This document shows, piece by piece, positions 1 to 9,786 of a DNA stretch of 64,000 nt; the first letter of the stretch is position 1, and each line of letters opens with the position of its first letter. A program made the position numbers and the translations under genes. The notes beneath the pieces were generated by a model. It did not search any database. It was not told where the DNA came from and saw nothing but the letters and a program-made list of their open reading frames with translations. The stretch is taken from the NCBI GenBank assembly GCA_017311315.1, contig CM029654.1:24945879-25009878 (forward strand), read 5' to 3'. The DNA is from Dendrocalamus latiflorus (lineage: Eukaryota > Streptophyta > Magnoliopsida > Poales > Poaceae).

Positions 1-1994
1 CCACTAAAATACCAGCTGGGTGACGATATGTGCGATCAGCCAACTGCAATTCATGGCTGTTGGCTGCAGATCGCCCAAAGGAAGAGCGCTCACAACTGAT
101 AGAGGAAGGACACTAACACTAGAGCCTAAGTCACAAAGAGCTCTAAAGTTCTTGGGCCTAAATGCAAGGTATGCAAAGCTACCAGGGTCATCTAACTTAG
201 GAGGTAGCTTATTCTGAATGATTGCACTACACTCCTTAGTTAGAGTGACCACCTCAAGCTCATCCATACTCCGCTTCTTGGTAAGCAGCTCCTTGAAGAA
301 TTTGGCATACATAGGCACATGTAGGACAGCCTCTAGAATGGGAATGGTGATCTGAACATCCTTCATCCTCTCTAGGAATTTAGCAAACTGCTTGTCCTCA
401 TTTGACTTTTCTAACCGCTCAGGGAATGGCAATTTGGGTTTTGTGGAAGGGACAGCTGCTGTAGTGGATGATGAGGGAATATCAGTGTTTTCTGGTGTTA
501 TGGAGCTGGTTGGTGCAGATTCTGCTGCTGTGAGTCAGGATTTGCTTGCTGGACAGACCTAAAGACAGGGGGCACATACAAGGGTGGTGTTGGAAGAAGA
601 GGTTCAGATGTGGTTTTACCACTCCTAGTAGTGATTGCTCCACAATGGCCACGAGGATTTGCCTCAGGCTGTGCAGGAAGCCTCCCAGGTGTGCTGGATG
701 AAGCCTGTGATGCTTGCAAACTCTCCACACGACTAGCCAAATCAGTCAATTGAGTCTTTGCATCATTGTATTGAGCTTCCATCTTAGCTACATGTGATGC
801 AAGGAGCTGTTCAATTCTGGTCAACTGATCTGATTGAGAAGTAGTAGGTGGAGGGTTTGGAACATGCATCATAGGTTGCTGAAATGAGGCATGTGAAGGG
901 GCTTGCTGCTGCCTAAACCTTGTGCTGATGTTCCCACAGGGAAGGATGACACACTAGGGTTGGTGTTCTTGTAAGACAAGTTTGGATGACGCCACCCTGG
1001 GTTGTAGGTTTGAGAATACTGCCCATGTGATTGAGCATAGTTCACTTCAGATGATTCAGCTGTGGAAGTTAAGGGCACTCAGCTGGAGTATGCCCTTGAG
1101 ATCCACAAATCTGACATCCAGTGGCTATATGGGCTGAAGATGAGGGCATGAGCTGCCATTTGACGTGTGAGAACTTGAATCTGTGAGATAAGGCATCATT
1201 AGAGCTCACCTCATAGATACCAGGACGTGGAGGAGCAGAAGCTCTCTCACTAGACCATGAAAGTGGTGGGAGGACATACTCTCAATCAAGCTGAAAGCTT
1301 CATCAAGAGTTTTGTTCATTATGCCTCCTCCTGCTGCAGAATCTACAAAGGCTCTTGTGTGGTGTGTAAGACCTTTGTAAAAAATCTGCAGCACCAGCCA
1401 TCTTTCAAGGCCATGGTGAGGACACATCCTAAGCAGGGTTGATACCTCTGCCAAGCATCATACAAACTCTCACCCTCAGATTGTGAAAACCTAGTAATCT
1501 GGTCACGCACTTCTGCTGCCTTGGAGGGAGGAAAATACCTCTCAAAAAGGCCTGCAGTAGGTGTTCCCATGTGTCCTTAAGATGCAGGGGCAGAGAATGC
1601 AACCAAGTCTTAGCACCATCTCTAAGAGAGAAAGGGAACAATGAGAGCCTAATGGCATCAGTTGTGACTCCATTGCACTTCAAAGTGTTGCAATATTCTA
1701 AGAAGGTGCGAATGTGTTCATTGGGATCCTCAGTGGGAGAACCTCCAAATCTGGTCTGCTGGACCATGGTATGAGTGCAGGTTTGAGCTCAAAGTTGTTT
1801 GCCTGAATGGCAGGTTGGACAATTCCAGGGCTATACCTTGGTCTCTAGGAATCCAAAGGTCACGAAGAAGAGGCTGGGGGTTTGATCACCCATTTCTTCT
1901 TGATGGGGAGTTGATTTTCTCTCTTCAGCTTATGAAAAGTGCGCTCAATCTCAGGATCAAAAGGAGCCAACGAATGGTCTCCACTCCTGCGCAT
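1..1994 (-). pseudogene. gag-pol: Gag-protease fragment of element A, unit 0
   Basis: Read on the minus strand this encodes the Athila-type Gag core (about 1206-1767, with a conserved TRFGG-TEDP-EH start), the spacer, and the beginning of the aspartic protease (ALCDLGSSVSVLP near 50-150, where D-L-G-S is the active-site tetrad). The window edge truncates it. Several single-base insertions and deletions break the frame, for instance near 1550, 900-1000, 1150 and 525. They leave short open segments at 4-432, 498-872, 869-1078, 1206-1454 and 1429-1767. The CAG codon that is TAG in units A2 and A3 is intact here (near 1550). Whether the indels are real decay or consensus errors is unclear. No full protein can be made as written. 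Confidence 0.8.
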
Positions 1995-2078
1995 AAGCTG
2001 AGAAGTCGGGCCGAAAAGGGAGGAAGGAAACTAAAGAAATGACTTAGTCTATGGTCTAGCGCGATCACCAATATCTAG

Positions 2079-2096
2079 TCCCCGGCAACGGCGCCA
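2079..2096 (-). other. Primer-binding site, tRNA-Asp type (A unit 0)
   Basis: The minus strand reads TGGCGCCGTTGCCGGGGA, complementary to the 3' end of plant tRNA-Asp including CCA. It lies six bases inside the LTR end and marks the start of minus-strand DNA synthesis for unit 0. Confidence 0.9.
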
Positions 2097-2102
2097 ATTT
2101 CT

Positions 2103-4777
2103 TGATCGTGCAAAACTGCACACCCGCAAGTGAACTGCACACCCGCAAGTGAACGGGCTGCCGCTATGGTAGCAGCGAGAGTCGTGTTCTCCACAGGGAC
2201 TAGAGTACCGGTGATAGGACACTAAACTAAAGCTAAATCGCACAAACTGGGAGTCTAAGACTGATTGCTAAACCTATAGAAACTAAAAGGCTGGTGATCA
2301 GGTCTAGCAAAAGAAGGACAGCTTGAGAAAGGAAGAGTTGAAGGTGCATGCGAATAAGAGTGTCTGACTGAAGAAGAGAGAAGAGACGAACCTGAGAATC
2401 TAACTCTACTGAGAGAAAGAGAGAAAGAAAGGAGACTAGTCAGAAATAAAAGAAGGAAAGCTAAGGGGAAAGAGAGATAGAGAGAGAGAGAGCAACAGAG
2501 AGAATAGGGCTAGGAGTAGGCTGGAACTAGCAGATGAAGGAGAAGGGAAAAGAAAGAGAGCAGAGGTAAGAAGAGAGTGCGAGAGACTAGAAGATTAGCA
2601 GAGAACTATAAGAAAAAAACGCTTTAGCCTGAGGTAAGAAAAGAAGAGAGGAATAACTAGGTAGGAAAGATAATCAGAGACTAGAAGGGAAGGAAGAAGA
2701 GAGGAGAGAAGAATAGAGAACTATCTATACCGAGAGAAAAGAAAAGAACTAAGGAAAAGAGTGAGAGAGATAAGAGGTAAGAATGAGGCGTAGAGGACTA
2801 ACTGAAGGAAGAGGAACAGACTAGAGAAGAGGCTAACTGACAGAAGAAGATGAGAGGTGAGAAAGAAACTAGGTAAGAGAAGAGAAGAAAGGTGGCTAGG
2901 AGTCAGACAGGGAGAGAGGGAAATGCAGCAAGGGACCAAGGATCAACTCTATCGTGAGAAAGAGGAGGAGCGCTAGGAAGTTGGGGGAAATGAACTAATC
3001 GGGAAGAAGGTTAGGAATTGGAGGAAAGAAAAGAGCACAGAGAACAGACGAGAAGAAGCCCAGCGCTTAAGCAAATATCCCAACCCAACACAGCAAGCTC
3101 ACAGACAGACCAATACCAGGGATATAACAAGACAAGCGATTAAAATGCAATAACACAAGCTCTACTACTGCAGGAATTAAGATGTAAACCTAACTTAGTA
3201 ATGACATTAAAATAACAGCATGACATTAACATTTTACTAATCAGTAATTAACAGAAGCATACTAAATATTAAATCAGGCAAAAGGATCCACTCTAATCAC
3301 AGAAGATGATCTCAACATCACAATAAGAAATAAAACACCCTACCAGCAGAAGTATCAAGCTTATAAACATCTAATGACTATCAAGCAGGAACGATGAATC
3401 TAAACAGGAACAAATAATCTGAATAATCATCTCCCATGCGCAAGAACAACTAAAAGGCACCTTATAATCCCAGATCCGAAATATTCAGCACATGAACTTA
3501 ACAGATCCAACACATAAAAATCTCAGATGAACAAGAACAACACTACAAGCATACAGATCTGCAAAATATCTCACATGCACATCATTCATCCAACACATAA
3601 GCATCACAGATTCACAAATAACAATCTCATGCACATCACAGATATCCCATACAAGCATCACAGGAAAGCATTGCAATATTTAAAATGAAGATTGTGAGAT
3701 GTTACAACCCTGAAGAGTGGCAGATCCGTTGTGAAGACAGTATGTAGTGGACGCAGGCAGTAAGAAGTAGATCTGATGCAGAATCCGAAGGGGTAGCCGT
3801 GTAGAAGTAGCAGATCAGCCGTAGATGTAGTAGGGGAAGCAGATCCGGGTAGAAGACGCCGTAGAGGGTGCAGGCAGTAGGGAAGCAGAGGTGGGGTAGC
3901 AGATCTATGCGTAGAGGAAGAAGAGGAAGCAGATCCGCGCTGGCCACCGTAGAGGAAGCAGATCCAAGCCGAAGAAGTCGAGGAACTCGTAGATCCAGGC
4001 TCAGTGAGGGCAGATCCGGGCGTGGCTGGTGGAGGTGCTCGGGAGAGGGGAGGCGAGCGGATGAGATCTGGGAAGAGGCTAGGGAGGCTGCATGTTTAGG
4101 GTGTTGGAGATGGGAAGAGAATGTGGTGGCTGCTCGGTGAGGAGAAGTGCGGCGCGGCGGAGGCATGAGGATTTTTGGCCAGTGGAGAGGTGGAGATCGT
4201 CGAGGCTCTCCAGGAGATCAGTAGTGCGGCTGGGTCTTGGAGGTGGAAGAGGATGGGTGGTGGCTGCAGATGGAGATGGTCGCGGCGGCGAGGTTCGGTG
4301 AGGGGAGACGAGCAAGGAAAATGGGGATCTGGCTAATGGAGGCGATGGAGTGGGGCGGCCGGGTGATCGATCTCGGTGGAGAAGGTGAAGCGGCCGGTGG
4401 ATGGCTTTTTCCCAGTGGATTGCGGCTAGGGTTTGGAGGTGTGGTGACCCACTCCCCCCCGGTGGATGAGCTTATATACTTGCGGCGGCTGGCTAGGGTT
4501 TGGCATGTGGTTTTTCATTTTAGCCCTTCCCCTTTGGCAGATTTGCAACCCTAGCTCCCTTTTAGTGCTGATTTTATGTTTGCACCCCTAGCTCTTTCCC
4601 ATTTGATCTTCTGTAGATTTTTGCGCCTAGTTCGCGCCTACCTGCAAGAGAATTACAAAACACTGAAACAGTCCAAAAGGATGATGAAATGCAATTAATT
4701 AATGGATTTATGGCAGTTTTCATTACTAATAACAGGGTAAAGATATAAAAAATTTACTGTAAAAATGATGCATATCA
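2103..4777 (-). repeat. LTR1 of element A
   Basis: This 2675-bp LTR begins, on the minus strand, TGATATGCATCA and ends TGCACGATCA, giving the TG...CA ends and a 4-bp terminal inverted repeat. It contains a TATA box (4471-4480), a GC-rich leader-like block (about 3700-4440), a region of CAGATC-rich text, a 0.65-kb strand-asymmetric purine block on the plus strand (about 2395-3075), and a 19-bp tandem duplication near the U5 end (2117-2154). It is bounded by a PBS on one side and a polypurine tract on the other, so it serves as both 3' LTR of A1 and 5' LTR of unit 0. By substitutions it is nearly identical to LTR3. Small open frames inside are not convincing genes. Confidence 0.92.
4471..4480 (-). 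promoter_or_regulatory. TATA box of element A LTR1
   Basis: The minus strand reads AGTATATAAG, about 300 bp from the LTR's 5' end, followed within tens of bases by an AAACCCTAG-containing leader of the kind common in plant transcripts. It is a plausible core promoter at the U3/R boundary. Confidence 0.6.
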
Positions 4778-4792
4778 TATACCCCCAAGCTT
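4778..4792 (-). other. 3' polypurine tract of unit A1
   Basis: The minus strand reads AAGCTTGGGGGTATA directly before the TG of LTR1. This is the expected position and composition of the plus-strand primer. The same AAGCTTGGGGGTA core precedes the 3' LTR of element B. Confidence 0.85.
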
Positions 4793-5240
4793 AAACATTT
4801 GATTGTCCTCAAGCAAATGATATGATGAATTTTGAACCCAGGGAAACCAGAAAACAAGAAAGGATATAAGTGAAGGCTTACAACTAGTCAAATTGCACTC
4901 AATAATTCAAATGAGGCTGACTGATCTACTTTTTACAAGCTGTTCAAGATCAGAACTAACAATCCAGCAAAGACATCAAAGTGATACTAGAGTTTTTGAC
5001 CAAATCAAGTTACTCATAAGTACTGAGTCGCACTATATGATCACATGGATTTGACCAGAATTGAAAAGTAATCAAGACTAGATATCACAGTCAAGAATAA
5101 GCATATCCTAGAGTCATTCTTAGGCATTTACTATTGTAGATGAAGAGGCTAATGCTCGCATGAAGTTTATGAAAAATCCCACACTTGAGCCAAGATACTT
5201 TACTTTTGCTGATTTTTAACAGGCTTTCAAACACACCCTG

Positions 5241-5366
5241 GGCACAAGTGCCACTTATTCCAACTCTTGGGCATGCTTGCCACTTATTCAGACATTCAAA
5301 CTTCATTTGGGCAGATCTGCCACTTATTCAACTTTTTTTTTCATGTGACAAAGTCACTTATTCAAC
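5241..5366 (-). other. Four tandem hairpin repeats, unit A1
   Basis: On the minus strand four copies of (G)AATAAGTG are each followed by a short inverted repeat: GTGAC-TTT-GTCAC (5345-5357), GGCAGATCTGCC (5310-5321), GGCAAGCATGCC (5270-5281) and GGCACTTGTGCC (5241-5252). Element B has the same series in the same order with different but still complementary stems. Confidence 0.75.
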
Positions 5367-6022
5367 TCACACTTTGCAACACAAAATAGAAATAAAGATA
5401 TTTTCTTTTCTTTTCTTTTCTTTTTAAGCATCATTAACCGGTTTTCATTATCTCTAAGTACCATGTGACATGGACTTAGGTAAATTAACCCAATTATTGG
5501 CTCAAGATAGGACTACCGCTTTCACAAACTTATCATTCAAGCAGTAGCATCAATGTCTAAAATAAAGTATTATGCCCAAGCATGAATCCTAGGATATTGT
5601 TATTCTAGAAGTGATAACTAGAATCAATACAGTTCGCAAAAGGTAAAGATACATGTGTAACTTGCAATGAATCAAAAAAACTAAAGGATCACAAGATTTC
5701 TAAGCCAACACAAGATTTCAATGAATATAAGAGTAGACCAATTGGATATCACACAGAATTGATATTTACCCCAGTTCTCTTAAACAATTTTTCAATGTGA
5801 TAACTCTGAATTAAACCAAGACAGCCACATATCACAGACCAAGTATTCAATCAGCAGTATATTTCAGCACATATTAATGATCAGGGCAGTCACATGTAAT
5901 CAGCAATAACCCAACATGAGAATGATACTAGCCATAAATCATCAATTACACATCATCAACTTCAGTGCCCATGAGTATGACAAAAGAATCATGCTAAAGC
6001 ATTCTTCATCAATAGACAGATC

Positions 6023-6036
6023 CCTCCCCCAAGCTT
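6023..6036 (-). other. Internal polypurine-tract-like site, unit A1
   Basis: The minus strand reads AAGCTTGGGGGAGG, sharing the AAGCTTGGGGG core of the 3' PPT but lying about 1.25 kb upstream of it. The matching site in element B lies at the equivalent place. Confidence 0.55.
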
Positions 6037-6089
6037 GAATCAAACATTAACTCAAGGATAAATGTTTTAAATGATTGGAAACAGCTCAC

Positions 6090-6169
6090 CGGGTGCAATA
6101 GTTGAACCAGAACAGTATCTCATCATCCTTAAGCTTCCTGCCAGGCTTGATTGATGGTTCTGCAGGTGC
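6090..6169 (-). other. Exon-like 80-nt module, unit A1
   Basis: On the minus strand a pyrimidine-rich tract ending TTTCAG precedes 80 nt that are open in one frame (including KLKDDEILFWFNY), then CCCG and a GTGAGC donor-like site. Element B has an 81-nt counterpart with the same flanks. A spliced subgenomic RNA is possible but unproven. Confidence 0.45.
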
Positions 6170-6320
6170 CTGAAAGTGGAAGAAACAAAAAGGAAAAGAT
6201 AAACTGACACAAAGGTAAAATAAAAGAGAAAAACTAAAGTAGAACAGAAAGAATAAACAGCTCAGGTTGCCTCCTGAGAAGCGCTTGTTTTAGGTCTTTA
6301 GCTTGACCACAAAATGAACA

Positions 6321-7431
6321 TCACGTGGGCTCAAAAGAAATTGGAGAATCACAGTCAGGACTGACTTGATCTCCACCATTATCCTCATCATTAATTTCAG
6401 GAATAGGTTCCCCAACGAAATAGTGTTTCAATCTTTGCCCATTAACCTTGAAAATGCCCCCAGATTGACTCTCAACCTCAAAAGCTCCACTTCCTAGCTC
6501 TTTCTTGATTAAACAAGGCCCAAACCATCTAGATTTGAACTTTCCAGAGAATAAATGAAACCTAGAGTCAAAAACTAAGACCAGCTGTCCAGGGTGGAAA
6601 TCACGCCTCAAAATGTGACGGTCATGAATCTTTTTAGCTCTTTCTTTGTAAATCCTTGAGCTTTCATAAGCATCAAGCCTCAATTCGTCAAGTTCACACA
6701 GCTGCAGCTTCCTATGTTTCCCAGCTAGACCCATGTCCATGTTGAGTTTTCTAATTGCCCAATGCGCCCTATGCTCCAGCTCAACAGGAAGATGACAAGC
6801 TTTTCCATAAACCAACCTAAAGGGGGACATCCCAATAGGTGTTTTGAAAGCTGTCCTATAAGCCCACAAAGCATCAGGAAGCTTAAGGGACCAATCTGTC
6901 CTGGATTTGGAAACAACCTTTTCAAAGATTTGCTTTATCTCTCTATTAGAAACTTCAACTTGCCCATTAGCTTGAGGATGATAGGGAGTGGTAAATTTAT
7001 GATTATGGACTCCATACTTGGCTAAGAGGGCTTCAAATTGGCTGTGATTAAAGTGAGACCCTCCATCACTAATCACAACTCTAGGAATTCCAAACCTAGG
7101 AAAGATGATTTGACGAAACAAGCGGCACACAGACTTAGAATCAGCATGAGCAGTGGGTATAGCCTCAACCCACTTGGACACATAGTCTACTGCCACCAGA
7201 ATGTGCTTGTACCCTTGAGAAGAGGGTAAATGTCCTATGTAATCTATTCCCCAAACATCAAAGAGTTCTACCTCAAGAATACCATGCTGAGGCATCTTAT
7301 GCCGTCCTGACATGTTCCCTGCATGCTGACAGGGATCACAAGACTGAATGAAAGCATGAATGTCCTTAAACATGGTAGGCCAATAAAATCTAGCTTGAAG
7401 AACCTTTGCTTGGGTCTTGGCAGTACCCGCA
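6321..7431 (-). pseudogene. pol: Integrase, C-terminal two thirds (A1 pol, separated from the rest by B1)
   Basis: The minus-strand frame is open from the B1 junction to a TGA at 6321 (350 codons from the first Met). It starts with the last half of the HHCC zinc finger (SCDPCQ), then the catalytic core with its D, D and E residues in GIDYIGHL, VVISDGGSHF and NGQVEVSNREIKQIFE, and a C-terminal region ending in an acidic tail. Integrase joins retrotransposon cDNA to host DNA. The missing first half of the zinc finger lies beyond B1 at about 15361-15480. The sequence is undamaged here, but the frame is cut off from its start by 7.9 kb of B1, so no complete integrase can be made. Confidence 0.9.
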
Positions 7432-9565
7432 TGACATGCGTCATTTTTGCATATATTTACCCATCATTTTGCCCCATTATTTTTCGCATTTTAGGACCAT
7501 TTATCATCATTTGCACTATTTTCTATGTTTAATTGCTCGAAATGGACCATTTTACATTTTTCTGTATTTTTCTGCAGGCCGGCGCGATCGAGGCGCATAA
7601 ACAACAAATCTGGCATTTCGGGACTGCTCCGTGCAGATGTGCGTGTCGTCACGGACACGTAGGATTTTTTCGCGATGAAATCGGAATTTCCAAGGGCCAG
7701 AACAGAAGAAATGAAATGGGATAAGGACCTAGCTGTAAACCCTAGAAAATATTAGAGGGCTAATCTGCAAAAGGGAAAAATCCCCATCTCCTTCTTTTCC
7801 ATCAGCCGCCGCCAGGGAAGGAGGAGAGCCCGGTTCCAATCTCTGTGTCTCCCCTTTGCCTCCTTCTCCTCCCCCATTCTCTTCCTCCTCTCCGGCCGCC
7901 GGCGAGACCGGGCCGACTCACCGGCGCGCCACTCATTCGCCGCCCCTTCTCCTTACCCTTCTCCGGCCGCTCTTCTCCACGTCCTACCGCCTCCCTTCTC
8001 CTACCTCGGCCGCCGCCTCTTGTCGCTACTCCGGTGCGCCGCCTCCCCTGTTCATTCACCACCGCCCTCTTCCTCTCCTCGGTTCGGCCACCACCTTCGC
8101 CGGCCGCCAAGTGCCTCACTTCTTCCACCCGCCGCCTCTCTTCGCCTACCCCCACCGGCGCGCCGCCTCCCTTTCTCCACCGCGCCACCAAGCCTCCTCC
8201 GGTGCGCCATCCTTCCCTTCTGCACCTCCACCCGAGCGCCCCTCTCCTCCCGGCCTTCTCCATCCGTTGCTCCACAGCGCCGCTCCACTTCACCGGCCAC
8301 CGTTTCCCAACCCTTCTCCTCCCTCTACGCCACCACTCACCACAGAGCACCGCCGCCTACTCCTCCGCAACCTCCCTTGCGCCGCCGCCCTCAACCGTGC
8401 GCCGTCGACCTCCATCAGCGCCGCCATCCCGACGCCAAGCTCGGCGACCACGACCCCGACTTGTTCCACACCGCCGACCTCTGCTACTCCACGGCTCCGC
8501 CGGCGCTTCAACCTCTCCATCGACGGCGGCGACTCCACTGCAGCACCAGCCGCCTCCCAGATCAGCGCCGCCGACATCACCACCTCCTCAACTTCTCTTT
8601 CTTCGGTTCATGCTCCAATTCTTCTTCCTTTCTCTATTTTCTGTTCTCAATTTCTGTTCAACTTTATTACTATTAGTGTTTGTTAATTTTTATTGCATAA
8701 TGGATGTTAACTTGTGATCTTTGATCTGTGTGATGGTTAATTTTGCACTGTGATGAATGTGTCCTGTTATTGTTATATATGTTCTGTTAGTTTGTCCTGT
8801 TCTGTACTTCTGTTATTGTGATAACTGTGCAATTTTTGTTCTATTAGTAGTATGGTCAGTGTGTGTGCTTCCTGTGTATCGATGTCTTGTGCTTGTCTTG
8901 TTGTTAGCGTAGTATATGTGTATGCTTGAGAGTCTCGTCGAATTAGCTAACCGGCGACCGTTCCCCTCCTTGTGCTGTCTCAACCTTCCCTTTGCTGTCT
9001 CGACTCTCTCCTTTCTTCTCTTCGTGGTATGTCGATAGTTAAGTCTGCGCTCTTTGTAGTAGTTGTTTGTTTTGTGTTGTCGTGTCCCGTCGTCGTCTAG
9101 TTAGCCGTCGACCGTTTTCTCCCTCGTTCACTCTTGACTCCCTCCTTGCTTCTAGACTCCCCCAGTGCTTCTCGACTTTCTCTTTCTGTCTAGCGGTCGG
9201 TAGTTAGTTTGGTCGTCGGTCGGTAGTCGTGTTCGTTCGTTTAGTCGTCGTTTCGCTATCGTGCGTCGTTGTCGTTTGTTTAGTTAGTCGTTGTTTTGTT
9301 TGTTCGGTTGTACGACATCAATTCGTACGGTCGTTCGTCCCGTCGTCCTTCGATCGTTTAGTCGTTCGTTGTTTCTTCTTTGTGAGTTAGAGTTCGTTTG
9401 GTCGTTTTAGTCGTTTTAGTTTAGTTTTCTCCCCCGTTTCGTTTGACCTAGCTTTAGCCAAGCATCGGTAGCCTCAGTCTAGTCCCTGTGGAGAACACGA
9501 CACTCGCCGCTATTTCAGTGGCAACCCGTGCACTTGCGGGTGTGCTATTTTGCACGATCAAGTCA
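7432..9565 (+). repeat. 5' LTR of element B1
   Basis: This 2134-bp LTR has ends TGAC...GTCA. A GC-rich block (about 7800-8600) reads as long proline/serine/arginine-rich frames on both strands without recognisable domains. It is followed by a T-rich region and a TCGT-rich degenerate block (about 9190-9430). The last 100 bp match the U5 end of element A (TAGTCCCTGTGGAGAACACG; TTTTGCACGATCAAG). It carries T at 8520 and two copies of GTCGTTTTAG near 9400, which the 3' LTR lacks. Confidence 0.93.
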
Positions 9566-9568
9566 TTT

Positions 9569-9586
9569 TGGCGCCGTTGCCGGGGA
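9569..9586 (+). other. Primer-binding site, tRNA-Asp type (B1)
   Basis: TGGCGCCGTTGCCGGGGA lies three bases after the LTR and is identical to the PBS of element A. Confidence 0.92.
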
Positions 9587-9786
9587 CTAGCTTAGAGCGA
9601 TAGTGTTAGGCTATAGACTAGGTCATTATTTGTTTTGTGTTTGTGCTGACTTGTCTTTCATATTGTCATTGTCCATATTTGTGATATATTGCTAACCCCT
9701 AACCCTTTCCTAGCTATCTCTATTTCTTTTTGTGGTTTTCCTCATCTTTTCTCGTAGGTTGATCGTTAGAGATATATATTGAGGAT
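9587..9786 (+). other. Leader of element B1
   Basis: About 200 bp of T-rich untranslated sequence separate the PBS from the gag ATG at 9787. It includes an ACTAG-TTAG-AGACTAGG stretch similar to the leader of element A. No other feature is visible. Confidence 0.6.

Larger units (their letters stand above)
1..4777 (-). mobile_element. Element A, unit 0 (partial, Athila-like Ty3/gypsy)
   Basis: This is the 5' end, in element orientation, of a further A unit: LTR1, tRNA-Asp PBS, leader, gag and the start of the protease region, cut by the window edge. LTR1 is also the 3' LTR of unit A1. Its gag matches that of A1 better than those of A2 and A3, for example in the substitutions around 355-385 and at 846-852. 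Confidence 0.85.
4793..6320 (-). other. 3' non-coding region of unit A1 (no env ORF)
   Basis: About 1.5 kb lies between the pol stop and the PPT. No long ORF is present, so the env-like gene that some Athila elements carry is absent. It holds, in element orientation, a CTCAGG/CCTGAG hairpin (6261-6278), a pyrimidine tract and exon-like module (6090-6169), a second AAGCTTGGGGGAG tract (6023-6036), a palindrome block (5430-5520), a (TTTTC)n run on the plus strand (5399-5427) and four hairpin repeats (5241-5366). Most of these have counterparts in element B. Confidence 0.8.

Noticed and set aside
2079..2096. Possible tRNA-Asp gene
   Set aside because: Only the 3' 18 bases of the tRNA are matched and they lie at the PBS position; no cloverleaf surrounds them.
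2721..2939. Leu/Ser/Phe-rich frame in the purine block of A LTRs
   Set aside because: A by-product of the purine-only plus strand, not a membrane protein.
3702..4554. Open frames on both strands in the A LTR
   Set aside because: GC-rich leader-type sequence containing repeated CAGATC; frames change between LTR copies and match no family.
4793..6320. Env-like gene downstream of pol in A
   Set aside because: Some Athila elements have one, but only frames shorter than 90 codons are present here, with no signal peptide or membrane pattern shared among copies.
7845..8717. Proline-rich open frames of 276 and 290 codons and an antisense 182-codon frame, repeated in all B LTRs
   Set aside because: They lie within the LTR and result from GC-rich, low-complexity sequence. 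They are open on both strands at once, have no recognisable domain, and are altered by small changes in B2 and B3, so I did not call genes.
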